Part shown: in pieces, positions 25,490 through 34,081 of the stretch
Numbering within the stretch: the first letter of the stretch is position 1
Layout: every line of letters begins with the position of its first letter
NCBI GenBank assembly: GCA_036745275.1
Contig: DAIOGK010000004.1
Coordinates: 1-64,000, forward strand
DNA from: JAIUNP01 sp020161975
Lineage (GTDB): Bacteria > Pseudomonadota > Alphaproteobacteria > Rhizobiales > Beijerinckiaceae
DNA length: 64,000 nucleotides
Direction of reading: 5' to 3'
Notes under the pieces: generated by a model
Told to the model about the DNA's origin: nothing
Database searches by the model: none
What the model saw: only the letters and a program-made list of their open reading frames with translations
Translations under genes and position numbers: made by a program

Positions 25490-26095
25490 TTATCCTTCTC
25501 CTGCAAGTTGCCTGAATCGCGCAAGGAACCGCATCTTTGCCAGATCCGCGCTCCACGGTCGCAACAGGGACCGCACCTCCTGATCAAGTGGCACGGGCGC
25601 ACCAAAAAATGTCCGTGCCTCTGCCGGCGAAAAGCCCGCGAGTTCAACCGCTTCATGGTGGGCCGCCACGCCATCGGCCTGCTTGGCCAGGGTGGCGACA
25701 TCACGGGGAAACACAGGCGGCAGACCGAAACGGATCATCACAGCCCCCAGAATACGGGCTTCCACAGGCTTGTAAGTGTCATTCAACACAGCTTTCAGAG
25801 GAGAGATCATATCCCCAATCACGTATTCTGCCGAATCGTGGAGCAAAATCGCAAGACAGGTGCGATCCGGCAGGCCAATGCGTAACTGCCGGGCCACCGC
25901 CTCGACCAGCAGCGAATGCTGGGCCACGGAGAAGATGTGCTCGCCCGATGTCTGACCGTTCCAGCGGGCGACACGGGCCAGACCATGGGCCACGTCCTCG
26001 ATCTCGACATCAAGCGGCGAAGGGTCGAGCAGATCGAGCCGACGGCCGGACAGCATCCGCTGCCAGGCGCGTGGGGTCTTTGGCGCTCTGGCCAT
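25490..26095 (-). CDS. HD domain hydrolase (YfbR-like 5'-nucleotidase family)
   Basis: This 201-residue protein has the HD signature SVAQHSLLVE, LLHDSAEYVIGDMISPLK and a further ADGVAAHHEAVEL. It resembles YfbR-type deoxyribonucleotide phosphohydrolases, which contain H...HD...D metal sites. It lies 3 bases after tag on the same strand and upstream of nrtR with a long gap. Substrate is inferred only from family. Confidence 0.82.
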   Translation of the reverse strand: MARAPKTPRAWQRMLSGRRLDLLDPSPLDVEIEDVAHGLARVARWNGQTSGEHIFSVAQHSLLVEAVARQLRIGLPDRTCLAILLHDSAEYVIGDMISPLKAVLNDTYKPVEARILGAVMIRFGLPPVFPRDVATLAKQADGVAAHHEAVELAGFSPAEARTFFGAPVPLDQEVRSLLRPWSADLAKMRFLARFRQLAGEG

Positions 26096-26098
26096 GGG

Positions 26099-26725
26099 TC
26101 AGCGCCCCCTTGCCAGCGCCGCGCATTCCTCATGGCGGAAGCAGCCGACAAGATGATCGTTCACCATGCCCGTGGCCTGCATGAAGGCGTAGACGATGGT
26201 GGGGCCACAGAAGGCGAAGCCGCGCTTCTTCAGGTCCTTCGAGATCTTTTCCGCAAGCGGGGTCGCGCCCGGCACTTCTTCGAGGCCACGGAAACGGTTC
26301 TGCACCGGGCGCCCGTCGAGATAGTTCCACAGATAGGCCGAGAAGCCGCCCTTCTCCTGGATGTCGAGATAGGCCCGCGCGGATTTCACCGTGCCCTCAA
26401 CCTTCATGCGATTGCGCACGATGCCGGGGTCAGCCATCAGGGCCTCGATCTTTTCCGGGCCATAACGCACGATGCTTTCCGCATCGAAACCGTCGAACAC
26501 CTCGCGGAAATGCGCGCGCTTGCGCAGGATGGTGATCCAGGACAGGCCGGCCTGAAACCCGTCGAGCAGGAGTTTTTCGAACAGGGCGCGGTCGTCGAAC
26601 TCCGGCACGCCCCATTCCTCGTCATGGTAAGCGACATAGAACGGGTCCGTGCCCGGCCAGCCGCAGCGGCTGAGGCCGTCAGGATGCAGGATGGGCGGTC
26701 GCTTGATCGTCTCCATCTCAGGCAT
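26099..26725 (-). CDS. tag: DNA-3-methyladenine glycosylase I
   Basis: Tag removes 3-methyladenine from alkylated DNA. The 208-residue protein shows RCGWPGTDPFYVAYHDEEWG (zinc-binding Cys/His and substrate pocket), FQAGLSWITILRKRAHFREV and the C-terminal CFRHEEC, all characteristic. Two starts are possible: ATG 26725, which overlaps the ygfZ stop by 8 bases, or ATG 26716. It is followed 3 bases later by the HD hydrolase gene. Confidence 0.95.
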   Translation of the reverse strand: MPEMETIKRPPILHPDGLSRCGWPGTDPFYVAYHDEEWGVPEFDDRALFEKLLLDGFQAGLSWITILRKRAHFREVFDGFDAESIVRYGPEKIEALMADPGIVRNRMKVEGTVKSARAYLDIQEKGGFSAYLWNYLDGRPVQNRFRGLEEVPGATPLAEKISKDLKKRGFAFCGPTIVYAFMQATGMVNDHLVGCFRHEECAALARGR

Positions 26726-27584
26726 CGACGCCCGGCAGGTTGAAACTGGCGAAACTTGGCTTGGAAGCGGTGAGGCCGATGCCCCCGGCCGTCACCGGAA
26801 CGCCGGTTTCGAGCGCATCGCCAAGACGATCGAGCCGAAGCATCGCAAGGCCCCGCCCCTTGTGCTGCGACCCGGCTTTTCCGATGACTTTCCCGCCGGC
26901 GACAACATCCACGCCCTCGACGGGAGCGAAGCCGCCCTCGTAGGCCACCGGCACAATCCGATTGCGGGCCGTGCCGCGATGCTCCATGCGGGAGACAACC
27001 TCCTGCCCGATGTAACAACCCTTCCTGAAATCGACGCCATGGAGTTGATCCATCAGCACCTCGTGCGGGAAAGCGTCATTGTACGCAAAGTCCTTGCCGC
27101 CCTCGGGCACGGCAAGCTCAATGCGGAACGCATGGTAATCCTCAGGGGTGCCACCCAACCTCTCAAGATCGGCACGCTCGGCGATCAGGCGCAGGCCCAG
27201 TGCGGGCAGGCGCGGATCGGTAAAGCTGAGATAATCCTCCGGGTCGATGTCCGGCGCTCCAACCACCGCCGCAACGCCCAGCCGGTGTGACATGTCCTCG
27301 ATCGTGACCTTGGCGCGCAGGCGATACATCGCCAGCCGTTCGATCAGATCGGGCGCGAGCACGCGGGGAGTATCGAGATAGAAACCGCCGCCATCCTGCG
27401 GCTCGGCTTCGACAATCAGAAAATCGAAGAGAATCTTGCCCTGCGGCGAGAGCAGCGCTCCGAACCCGGCTTTACCGGGGATCACCTTATCCATGTCGCA
27501 GGTGACAAGGCCATTCAGGAAGCCCCGCGCCTCATCACCCGCAATCCTGACGACGCCGCGATCGGGCAAATAGATGGCTGGCAT
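26718..27584 (-). CDS. ygfZ: YgfZ-type folate-binding protein
   Basis: YgfZ is a tetrahydrofolate-dependent factor for Fe-S protein maturation. The 288-residue protein has the invariant KGCYIGQEVVSRMEHRG signature near residue 185, with the aminomethyltransferase-like fold (GLVTCDMDKVIPGKAGFGA). Length is normal. It overlaps the start of tag by 8 bases and therefore forms a ygfZ-tag-HD run on the minus strand. Confidence 0.92.
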   Translation of the reverse strand: MPAIYLPDRGVVRIAGDEARGFLNGLVTCDMDKVIPGKAGFGALLSPQGKILFDFLIVEAEPQDGGGFYLDTPRVLAPDLIERLAMYRLRAKVTIEDMSHRLGVAAVVGAPDIDPEDYLSFTDPRLPALGLRLIAERADLERLGGTPEDYHAFRIELAVPEGGKDFAYNDAFPHEVLMDQLHGVDFRKGCYIGQEVVSRMEHRGTARNRIVPVAYEGGFAPVEGVDVVAGGKVIGKAGSQHKGRGLAMLRLDRLGDALETGVPVTAGGIGLTASKPSFASFNLPGVDA

Positions 27585-27681
27585 GGCTGTCCGGTCTCCG
27601 TAGCGGGCGTTGCCCTGCTGACATATGACCGGATGCGTCCTTCCTCAAGCGCAATCGCTTGAGGGCGTTGTAGCCTCATCG

Positions 27682-27999
27682 TTACTGGCGGGTGCGATCC
27701 ACCGTGAATTCGCCGGCCCGGATGCGGCCGGGCAGACGCTCGGCAAAGGCTGCGACCGGCTCTTCGCCATAGGTTTCGACAAATTCCTTCAGAGCGGCGA
27801 ACAGGGCTGCCTGTGCGAGACAATCACCTTCAATGCCATCCATCCGGCCTTCTGCAAAAGCTTCGGACATGTAGGCGAAGGCCGCCTTGCGCTGCGCGGC
27901 GAACATTTCGGCCTCGTCAGTGTCTCCATCTGTCTTCACCAACGCCATTGCTCTGCTCGCCACTGTTTCCGGGACCGTCCCGTCTTTCAACGGAAGCAC
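27682..27999 (-). CDS. Small acidic hypothetical protein
   Basis: This 105-residue protein is predicted soluble and helical (AAQRKAAFAYMSEAFAEGRM, CLAQAALFAALKEFVETYG). I recognise no family or motif. The start is uncertain: GTG at 27999 gives the longest frame, ATG at 27948 (MALVKTDGD) is more conventional; neither has a strong SD. It lies alone between ygfZ and the TIGR02301 gene, on the same strand as both. Confidence 0.55.
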   Translation of the reverse strand: MLPLKDGTVPETVASRAMALVKTDGDTDEAEMFAAQRKAAFAYMSEAFAEGRMDGIEGDCLAQAALFAALKEFVETYGEEPVAAFAERLPGRIRAGEFTVDRTRQ

Positions 28000-28073
28000 C
28001 CTAGGGCTTCCAGGCAGCGAAGGGGAGCCGTTCCTTTAAAAAAGGTTAATCCGGATGGTCGCAGTTGAGCGGG

Positions 28074-28514
28074 TCAGGAGCCAAAGCGACTGCCAAGCTC
28101 ATGGGCAAGCCGTCCGCCCTCCGCCAACAGGCGGCGCAAGGCCTCCTGGCCTGCCGGGGTGCAGATGCGATAGGTGATGCGATAGTCGTCGAGCCCGCGA
28201 TTGTAGGCGCCGGCGAGACGTTCCTTCTGGGCGGGACCGATGGATTCAGCCTCCATCAGTTCGGCCATCTTGGAGCGCCAGGCTTCGCCCTCCGCTTCGG
28301 GGCGGAGGCGCGGCCCGTCGGGCCGGCACAGTTCGCTGAGGTGGGTGACAGCGCCGAGCACTTCCGACAAGCGCAGCAGTTGCGGCTCATAAGCTGGCGG
28401 TGGCGCTTCCACAGGCGGTGCCGGCGGTTCGGGCGAGCGGGCGCGCTGGGCCATTGCCACGCTGCCGCCGAGCAGCAACATCGCGGCAGCCAAGCGCGGG
28501 AGCGCCGTTCTCAT
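28074..28514 (-). CDS. TIGR02301 family secreted protein
   Basis: This 146-residue protein has a signal peptide (RLAAAMLLLGGSVAMAQ), a proline-rich spacer, then YEPQLLRLSEVLGAVTHL, WRSKMAELMEAESIG, AGAYNRGLDDYRITYRICTP and the closing AHELGSRFG, which match the alphaproteobacterial TIGR02301 family. Two cysteines could form a disulfide. Function unknown. ATGA overlap with the NUDIX gene makes it the last of an SDR-NUDIX-TIGR02301 operon. Confidence 0.8.
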   Translation of the reverse strand: MRTALPRLAAAMLLLGGSVAMAQRARSPEPPAPPVEAPPPAYEPQLLRLSEVLGAVTHLSELCRPDGPRLRPEAEGEAWRSKMAELMEAESIGPAQKERLAGAYNRGLDDYRITYRICTPAGQEALRRLLAEGGRLAHELGSRFGS

Positions 28515-28951
28515 GCGAATTCCCCTGTCATCAGGTCCACAGCCTTGGCGAGCACGGCGCGCAGCCCTTCCGTCATCGGCAGGTCACCGGGGTCATGCGG
28601 GTCCACCCAGCGGATGTCGGCGGCTTCCGGACCGATTTCGCCCTCTCCGGCCTGCCAGACGCCCGCGAACACGCAGACGACCGCATGGTTGCGCACACGC
28701 CGGTCGGGATCGCGGATGATCACCTCCACCGTATCGACAAAGCCGGCGATGGTGGCGGCAACGCCGGTTTCCTCGCCCAGTTCGCGCAAGGCCGTCTCTT
28801 CGAGCCGTTCGCCCACCTCTACCATGCCACCGGGCAGCGAATAGCAGCCTGCCCCTGCCTCGCCCGTCCGCTGGGCCAGCAGCACGCGCCCATCGCGGAA
28901 CACCGCGACGGATGCCGCCAGAAAGGGACGGTCAGGATAAAGACGGCTCAT
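28511..28951 (-). CDS. NUDIX hydrolase
   Basis: The 146-residue protein has an intact Nudix box, GGMVEVGERLEETALRELGE followed by ETGV, and hydrolyses a nucleoside diphosphate linked to another group; substrate unknown. The start at 28951 (MSRLYPDRPFL) overlaps the SDR stop by 4 bases (ATGA), which fixes it; the longer in-frame upstream extension is rejected. Overlap with the TIGR02301 gene by ATGA continues the operon. Confidence 0.9.
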   Translation of the reverse strand: MSRLYPDRPFLAASVAVFRDGRVLLAQRTGEAGAGCYSLPGGMVEVGERLEETALRELGEETGVAATIAGFVDTVEVIIRDPDRRVRNHAVVCVFAGVWQAGEGEIGPEAADIRWVDPHDPGDLPMTEGLRAVLAKAVDLMTGEFA

Positions 28952-29691
28952 ACGTGCTGGCCGCCATTGATGTGCAGTTCGGCGCCGGTGACATAGGACG
29001 ATTGCTCCGTGCACAGGAAGTAGATGGCTTTGGCAACCTCCTCGGGGGTTCCGAGCCGCCGCATCGGCAGGGTTTCGACAATCTTGTCGGTTCCCGGCGA
29101 AAGAATGGCGGTGTCGATCTCACCCGGCGAAATCGCGTTGACGCGGATACCCTCAGGGCCGAAATCCGCCGCCATCTCGCGCGTCAACGCCGCCAGCGCT
29201 GCCTTCGAGGTGGCATAGGCCGCGCCGGCAAAGGGGTGCACCCGTGAACCGGCGATGGAACTGACATTGACCACCGAACCGCGCGTGGCCCGCAATTCGT
29301 TGATCAACCCGCGCGCCAACAAAACGGGCGCGTAGAAATTGACCTGAAAGACGTGGGCCCAGGTGTCCAGCGGCGTATCAATGGTGCCAAGCCGGGCGCC
29401 GCCCGGCCCCTTGGGTGAAATGCCGGCATTGTTGACCAGCGCGTGCAGTCGGCCATCGGGCAATCGACGACGGATTTCCGCAACAGCGCGTTGCGTATCC
29501 GCCGGGTCCGCCAAATCCACCTGAATGTGATCATCGCGCCCCGCTTCCCACGGGCAATCTTCAGGGAAGGGCTGGCGCGAACAGGCGATGACCCGCCAGC
29601 CGGCGGATGAAAAGCGCTTGACGGTGGCATGGCCGATGCCGCGCGAGGCGCCCGTCAGCAGCAGGGTCCGGCGTTCAACGTTGCTGGTCAT
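28948..29691 (-). CDS. SDR family oxidoreductase
   Basis: This 247-residue short-chain dehydrogenase/reductase has TGASRGIGHATVKRF for NAD(P) binding, the structural NNAG, catalytic Ser in VNVSSIAGSRVHP and the Tyr/Lys pair in YATSKAALAALTREMA, with PGEIDTAILSPG after it. Substrate is not predictable. It starts 9 bases after pdxH ends and overlaps the NUDIX gene, suggesting a pdxH-SDR-NUDIX-TIGR02301 operon. Confidence 0.9.
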   Translation of the reverse strand: MTSNVERRTLLLTGASRGIGHATVKRFSSAGWRVIACSRQPFPEDCPWEAGRDDHIQVDLADPADTQRAVAEIRRRLPDGRLHALVNNAGISPKGPGGARLGTIDTPLDTWAHVFQVNFYAPVLLARGLINELRATRGSVVNVSSIAGSRVHPFAGAAYATSKAALAALTREMAADFGPEGIRVNAISPGEIDTAILSPGTDKIVETLPMRRLGTPEEVAKAIYFLCTEQSSYVTGAELHINGGQHV

Positions 29692-29700
29692 GACGTTTTC

Positions 29701-30303
29701 TCACGGGTAGAGACGCGTTCGCGTCCAGGGTTGGGCGGGATCGGCGCGGCGGAACACCGTCCGATCATGCAGCCGGAATGGCCGATCGTGCCAGAACTCG
29801 ATTTCAACCGGCGCGATGCGAAAGCCGCTCCAGTGGGGCGGTCGTGGCACCTCGCCCACCGCAAACCGAACGCCCTCGCGCACCACCGCCTTTTCCAGCG
29901 CAAACCGGCTTTCAAGCGGGCGGGATTGCTGCGAAGCCCAGGCGCCGATGCGGGAATCGCGCGGGCGGGACGCAAAATATGCATCTGCCTCCGCATCGCT
30001 GACAACGCTCACATTTCCGCGAAACCGCACCTGCCGTCTGAGACTCTTCCAGTGGAACAGCCCCGCCGCCTTCTTCGCCGCCAGCAGTTCCCGCCCCTTG
30101 GCGCTTTCGAAATTCGTATAGAAAACAATGCCCTCCGCATCATAACCCTTCATCAGAACCATGCGGATGTTCGGAAGTCCCGCTTCATCCACAGAGGCGA
30201 TGGCCATGGCATTGGGATCGTTCGGTTCGGTCCGGGTTGCATCAGCCAACCAGGCGCCGAACAGAGAAAACGGCTCGTCCGCTTCCGTGAAGTCATGAGA
30301 CAT
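29701..30303 (-). CDS. pdxH: Pyridoxamine 5'-phosphate oxidase
   Basis: PdxH makes pyridoxal 5'-phosphate with FMN. The 200-residue protein has PNIRMVLMKGYDAEGIVFYT, KGRELLAAKKAAGLFHWKSL, RQVRFRG, SRIGAWASQQS and the C-terminal PVEIEFWHDRPFRLHDR, all family segments. It is the first gene of the SDR-NUDIX-TIGR02301 operon and diverges from the RT0821-type lipoprotein gene, with a conserved rhizobial neighbourhood. Confidence 0.95.
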   Translation of the reverse strand: MSHDFTEADEPFSLFGAWLADATRTEPNDPNAMAIASVDEAGLPNIRMVLMKGYDAEGIVFYTNFESAKGRELLAAKKAAGLFHWKSLRRQVRFRGNVSVVSDAEADAYFASRPRDSRIGAWASQQSRPLESRFALEKAVVREGVRFAVGEVPRPPHWSGFRIAPVEIEFWHDRPFRLHDRTVFRRADPAQPWTRTRLYP

Positions 30304-30359
30304 TAACGCATTTCCCTTGAAATAGCGCAGGGCTTAGAGTTTTGACGGGTTGTGGCGTC

Positions 30360-30902
30360 GTGCGCCGGTTGTTGAACAGCGTTTCCTTTCTTTCTGCCGT
30401 GTTTCGGTCTGCCGGAGCAAGGCGTGTTTTTGTCCGTGCGACTCTTGTGGCGGCCGCCTGCCATCTTACAGGCGCTTGCAGTCTCACCATGCCCATCGCT
30501 TCGCTTGCCAGCGACAACGAGATCACTGGCAGCATCGCCAGGCCCGAACCGCAGCTTTCTTCCAAGCTGAATGCCGAGGACTGGCGCCGCGCCCAAGCTG
30601 CGCTGGGACTGGCTGTGGACCCGCAGGGCAACGGCGCGCCCGTTTCCTGGGATAACCCCGAATCGGGGATGAAAGGCAGTTTCGTCGCGGCTGGCCCCCT
30701 CTATCTCCTCGAAAATAGGGTCTGCCGCTCGTTTGTCGCCACGCTCGGACAGGTCGCGCAACAGGCCCCGCTTCAGGGCAGTCAATCTCAGGGTAGCCAA
30801 CTTCAGGGCAGCACCTGTCGCCTTGGCCCCAATGAGTGGCAATTGCGCGATGTTCAGCCTATCACGACCTTGCGCGCCGAAGACAGCCGACCGCCGCGAT
30901 AA
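30360..30902 (+). CDS. RT0821/Lpp0805 family surface lipoprotein
   Basis: The protein has a hydrophobic N-terminus with a lipobox-like HLTGAC, then LSSKLNAEDWRRAQAALGLA, PQGNGAPVSWDNPESGMKGS and CRSFVATL, matching the RT0821/Lpp0805 family of alphaproteobacterial surface antigens. The start is uncertain: GTG 30360 is given, GTG 30399 would give a neater 27-residue signal, and a TTG at 30342 is also open. It contains three 5-residue repeats (LQGSQ) absent from what I recall of the family. Downstream are DnaJ-like and fabI genes. Confidence 0.75.
   Translation: MRRLLNSVSFLSAVFRSAGARRVFVRATLVAAACHLTGACSLTMPIASLASDNEITGSIARPEPQLSSKLNAEDWRRAQAALGLAVDPQGNGAPVSWDNPESGMKGSFVAAGPLYLLENRVCRSFVATLGQVAQQAPLQGSQSQGSQLQGSTCRLGPNEWQLRDVQPITTLRAEDSRPPR
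30771..30815 (+). repeat. Three 15-bp imperfect tandem repeats in the RT0821-type gene
   Basis: Units CTTCAGGGCAGTCAA, TCTCAGGGTAGCCAA and CTTCAGGGCAGCACC are in frame and encode LQGSQ, SQGSQ, LQGST. Copy-number change would keep the frame. Confidence 0.85.
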
Positions 30903-30994
30903 AAATCACCGATGGTATCGGTGCTCGCAGTTGCAAAAATGTATCGCTTTCCCCACATCTGGGGCAGTATTCCCATTTTGCTCCACGAGACCCC

Positions 30995-31945
30995 ATGCGC
31001 GATCCCTATACAGTTCTTGGCGTGCCGCGCTCTGCCAGCGAAGCGGAGGTGAAATCCGCTTTCCGCAAGCTCGCCAAACAATACCATCCTGATCGGAACG
31101 CTGATGATCCGAAGGCGAAAGAGCGCTTCGCCGAGGTCAACAATGCCTATGAGATTGTTGGCGACAAGGAAAAGCGTGGCCAGTTCGACCGCGGCGAGAT
31201 TGATGCCGAAGGCAAGCCCAAGGGATTCGAAGGCTTTGGCCCGGGGGGCGCGGGCGGCCCCTTCCGCGGCGGCAATCCGTTCGGTGGCAACGGGCAGGAT
31301 TTCCATTTCGATTTCAACATGGGCGGTGCGCAACGTGGAGGCCGGGCCGGCAGCTTCAACGAGGATATCCTCAGCGATATCCTGCGCGGCTTTGGCGGCG
31401 GCGGCGCCGGTTCCGGACCCGGCGGCATGGGCGGGCGCGGCCAGCGCCCGGCGCAGCCCGGGCGTGACATTACGGGCGAGGTTTCCGTAACGCTGGAAGA
31501 GGTTGCCGCGGGCGTGACCAAACGGGTCGGCCTGCCCGGCGGGCGTACGCTGGAGGTCAAGGTTCCGGCCTTTGTCGGCGACGGCAAGACGATCCGGCTT
31601 GGCGGCCAGGGCGAGGCGAGCCCGTCCGGCGGCAAGGCCGGCGACGTCCTTCTGACCGTACGCTATCTGCCGCATCCGCGATTCAGCGTGGATGGCGCGA
31701 ACCTGAAGACGCGGATCGATGTGCCGCTGGCGACCGCCGTGCTCGGCGGCGGAATTCGCGTACCGACGCTGGAAGGCGAAGTCGAGATGACCATTCCCGC
31801 CTGGACAAATGGCGGGCGCACCTTCCGCCTGCGCGGAAAGGGCTTGAAGGGCAAGGACGGACGCGGCGATATCCTCGCCGCCATGGATATCCAGCTTCCG
31901 CAGGGCGACGAGGCGCTCGCCGAACTGATGCGCAAAGGCACGTAA
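30995..31945 (+). CDS. DnaJ C-terminal domain protein (CbpA-like)
   Basis: This 316-residue co-chaperone stimulates DnaK. It has an N-terminal J domain (RDPYTVLGVPRSASEAEVKS with HPD in KQYHPDRNADD), a long Gly/Phe-rich linker (residues about 75-150), and a C-terminal substrate domain (GRDITGEVSVTLEEVAAGVT, FRLRGKGLKGKDGRGD). The zinc-finger repeats of classical DnaJ are absent. Start ATG 30995 is chosen because the J domain begins there; in-frame residues upstream are unlikely. Rhizobial order: pdxH / lipoprotein / this gene / fabI. Confidence 0.92.
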   Translation: MRDPYTVLGVPRSASEAEVKSAFRKLAKQYHPDRNADDPKAKERFAEVNNAYEIVGDKEKRGQFDRGEIDAEGKPKGFEGFGPGGAGGPFRGGNPFGGNGQDFHFDFNMGGAQRGGRAGSFNEDILSDILRGFGGGGAGSGPGGMGGRGQRPAQPGRDITGEVSVTLEEVAAGVTKRVGLPGGRTLEVKVPAFVGDGKTIRLGGQGEASPSGGKAGDVLLTVRYLPHPRFSVDGANLKTRIDVPLATAVLGGGIRVPTLEGEVEMTIPAWTNGGRTFRLRGKGLKGKDGRGDILAAMDIQLPQGDEALAELMRKGT

Positions 31946-31972
31946 GGTTCCACTTCCCGCGTATTCGGGCTT

Positions 31973-32000
31973 GCGCCTTGCCCCTCATGGGGCTATGCGC
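31973..32000. other. Hairpin between the DnaJ-like gene and fabI
   Basis: GCGC (31973-31976) and GCCCC (31980-31984) pair with GGGGC (31989-31993) and GCGC (31997-32000) around a TCAT loop. No U-tract follows, so it is not a standard terminator; it may be a processing or stability element. Confidence 0.4.
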
Positions 32001-32030
32001 CAAAAGTTCGAAGCGGCACGGAGAAGAAGC

Positions 32031-32849
32031 ATGACGGGCGTTGGCGGCATACTGGCCGGAAAGCGTGGCCTGGTGATGGGCGTGGCCAACAATCGCTCGA
32101 TTGCCTGGGGCATTGCAAAGTCCTGCCGCCTGCAAGGCGCTGAACTCGCCTTCACCTATCAGGGCGATGCCCTCAAGAAACGCGTCGAGCCCTTGGCTGC
32201 CGAACTCGGCGCCATCGTCGTCGGTCATTGTGATGTCACCGATGGCCCCACGATCGATGCCGTGTTCGCAGATATCGAAAAGCGTTGGGGCAAGCTCGAT
32301 TTCGTCATTCATTGCATTGCCTTTTCTGACAAGGACGAACTGACCGGCCGCTACGTTGAAACGAGCGAGGGCAATTTCAGCAAGACGATGCTGATCTCCT
32401 GCTATTCGCTGACGGCGGTGGCCCAGCGCGCCGAAAAGCTGATGACGGACGGCGGCTCGATTGTGACGCTGACCTATTACGGCGCGGAAAAGTGGATGCC
32501 GCACTACAATGTGATGGGCGTGGCCAAGGCTGCGCTGGAAGCTTCCGTGCGCTATCTCGCCGCCGATCTCGGCCCCAAGGGCATCCGCGTCAACGCCATT
32601 TCCGCCGGTCCGATCAAGACGCTTGCGGCTTCCGGCATCGGCGATTTCCGCTACATCCTCAAATGGAACGAGTATAATTCTCCGATGCGCCGCACGGTGA
32701 CCATCGAGGAGGTTGGCGATGTCGGCACCTACTTCTGTTCGGATCTCTCGCGCGGCGTGACGGGCGAGATCCATCATGTCGATGCCGGCTATCACATCGT
32801 GGGTATGAAGAACCCGGAGGCGCCGGACCTCAGCCTCGACCGCGAGTAA
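32031..32849 (+). CDS. fabI: Enoyl-[acyl-carrier-protein] reductase (NADH) FabI
   Basis: FabI performs the last reduction in each cycle of fatty acid elongation. The 272-residue protein has GLVMGVANNRSIAWGIAKSC (nucleotide binding), SIVTLTYYGAEKWMPHYNVM followed by GVAKAALEA giving the Tyr-X6-Lys catalytic arrangement, and ISAGPIKTLAASGIGDFRYI. Start ATG 32031 has GGAG 7 bases upstream. Downstream of the DnaJ-like gene as usual in Rhizobiales. Confidence 0.96.
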   Translation: MTGVGGILAGKRGLVMGVANNRSIAWGIAKSCRLQGAELAFTYQGDALKKRVEPLAAELGAIVVGHCDVTDGPTIDAVFADIEKRWGKLDFVIHCIAFSDKDELTGRYVETSEGNFSKTMLISCYSLTAVAQRAEKLMTDGGSIVTLTYYGAEKWMPHYNVMGVAKAALEASVRYLAADLGPKGIRVNAISAGPIKTLAASGIGDFRYILKWNEYNSPMRRTVTIEEVGDVGTYFCSDLSRGVTGEIHHVDAGYHIVGMKNPEAPDLSLDRE

Positions 32850-32951
32850 GGCGGAGCGGGTGGGCTTCAGCGGAGCAATTATTCGGCCTCCAGCGTGATT
32901 TCGCCATGCGAATCAGGGCAGATTGCGGTTTTGGTGCAAAGGGTAACGGTC

Positions 32952-33410
32952 ATGCGGTTTCCGGTTTTCCTGCTGACAGTAATGATGACGGGTGCGGCGC
33001 TGGCGCAAACACCGGCGCCCGGCTTCCAGCCACCGCCGCAGGCTGCTCCGGCCACCCCTGCCGTGACGGATGTGTCGCAGGCTACGGTCACCAAGACCGC
33101 CAAGCCGGACCGGGATGTTTTCATCGGCTCCTACATCACCGTCGACAAGACCTGCAAAGTGGGCGCGACGCCAACCGTCGAGTTCACGCAACAGCCGACG
33201 CAGGGCAAACTCAGAACGCGGCGCGATGCCGTGAACCTGCAACACGCCCCCGGTGTTCCGCGCAACAAGTGCCTCGGCGTTTCCCCTGCCGGTATCGCCG
33301 TGATGTATCGCTCTGCCCGCAAGGCCAAGGGCGACGATGTTTTCACCTACAAAGTAACCTATCCTGATGGGCGCGTGCGCGAGGTTTCGGGCACCGTGAC
33401 AGTACAATGA
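32952..33410 (+). CDS. Secreted hypothetical protein
   Basis: This 152-residue protein has a signal peptide (RFPVFLLTVMMTGAALAQ), a proline/alanine-rich linker and a beta-rich domain with SYITVDKTCKVGATPTVEFT, QQPTQGKL and NKCLGVSPAGIAVMYRSARK, GDDVFTYKVTYPDGR. Two conserved-looking cysteines could pair. The fold resembles small rhizobial beta-sandwich proteins; function unknown. It overlaps the histidine phosphatase gene by ATGA. Confidence 0.72.
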   Translation: MRFPVFLLTVMMTGAALAQTPAPGFQPPPQAAPATPAVTDVSQATVTKTAKPDRDVFIGSYITVDKTCKVGATPTVEFTQQPTQGKLRTRRDAVNLQHAPGVPRNKCLGVSPAGIAVMYRSARKAKGDDVFTYKVTYPDGRVREVSGTVTVQ

Positions 33411-34039
33411 TCCAGCGAACACCGATCGCGCCGCTCCGGCCTGGCGCCAAGCATACTCCCGTCATCTATTACATCCGCCATGGAGAAACGGACTGGAACC
33501 GGCAGGGCCGGTTGCAGGGCGGGCACAACATTCCCCTGAACGATCTGGGGCGCTGGCAGGCGCGCGAGGTGGCGCAGCACCTGCGCGATGCAGCAGGTGT
33601 CGCGCTCGATTCGATGCCATGGATCGTCAGCCCGATGGACCGGGCGCAGGAAACCGCCCGCATCTGCCGCAGCGCACTCGGCTTTGATGCCAACGGCTTC
33701 ACCACCCTTCCGGGCCTGACCGAGATTACCTTCGGCACGTGGGAGGGCATGACCTGGAAAGAGGTGCGCAAGTCCGACCCCGGGCGCGCGGCGCAGCGCA
33801 CCGCCGACAAGTGGGGCTATGTGCCCCCGGACGGGGAAAGCTATGCCATGGTGCACCGGCGGACAAAGCCCGTGTTCGATGCGCTCACCGTGCCGACCGT
33901 GGTGGTGGCCCATGGCGGCATCGCCCGCGCTCTTCTCTGGGACCGCACGGAGGTCAACGAGGCGGACGCCGCTGTTTTCGATATCTGGCAGGGCCGTGTG
34001 ATGGTGTTTGACGCGGAAGGCGCCACCTGGGTGCCGTGA
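33407..34039 (+). CDS. Histidine phosphatase family protein
   Basis: This 210-residue protein has the catalytic RHG motif in VIYYIRHGETDWNRQGRLQG, IVSPMDRAQETARICRSA, the Glu region EITFGTWEGMTWKEV and the second catalytic His in VVVAHGGIARALLWD. It belongs to the phosphoglycerate-mutase-like superfamily; substrate unknown, most relatives are phosphatases. Start overlaps the preceding gene's stop by ATGA. aroC follows after 42 bases. Confidence 0.9.
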   Translation: MIQRTPIAPLRPGAKHTPVIYYIRHGETDWNRQGRLQGGHNIPLNDLGRWQAREVAQHLRDAAGVALDSMPWIVSPMDRAQETARICRSALGFDANGFTTLPGLTEITFGTWEGMTWKEVRKSDPGRAAQRTADKWGYVPPDGESYAMVHRRTKPVFDALTVPTVVVAHGGIARALLWDRTEVNEADAAVFDIWQGRVMVFDAEGATWVP

Positions 34040-34081
34040 AAGGCTTGACGCACGGGGAAACTCGGGGCACCTCGCTTTTTC

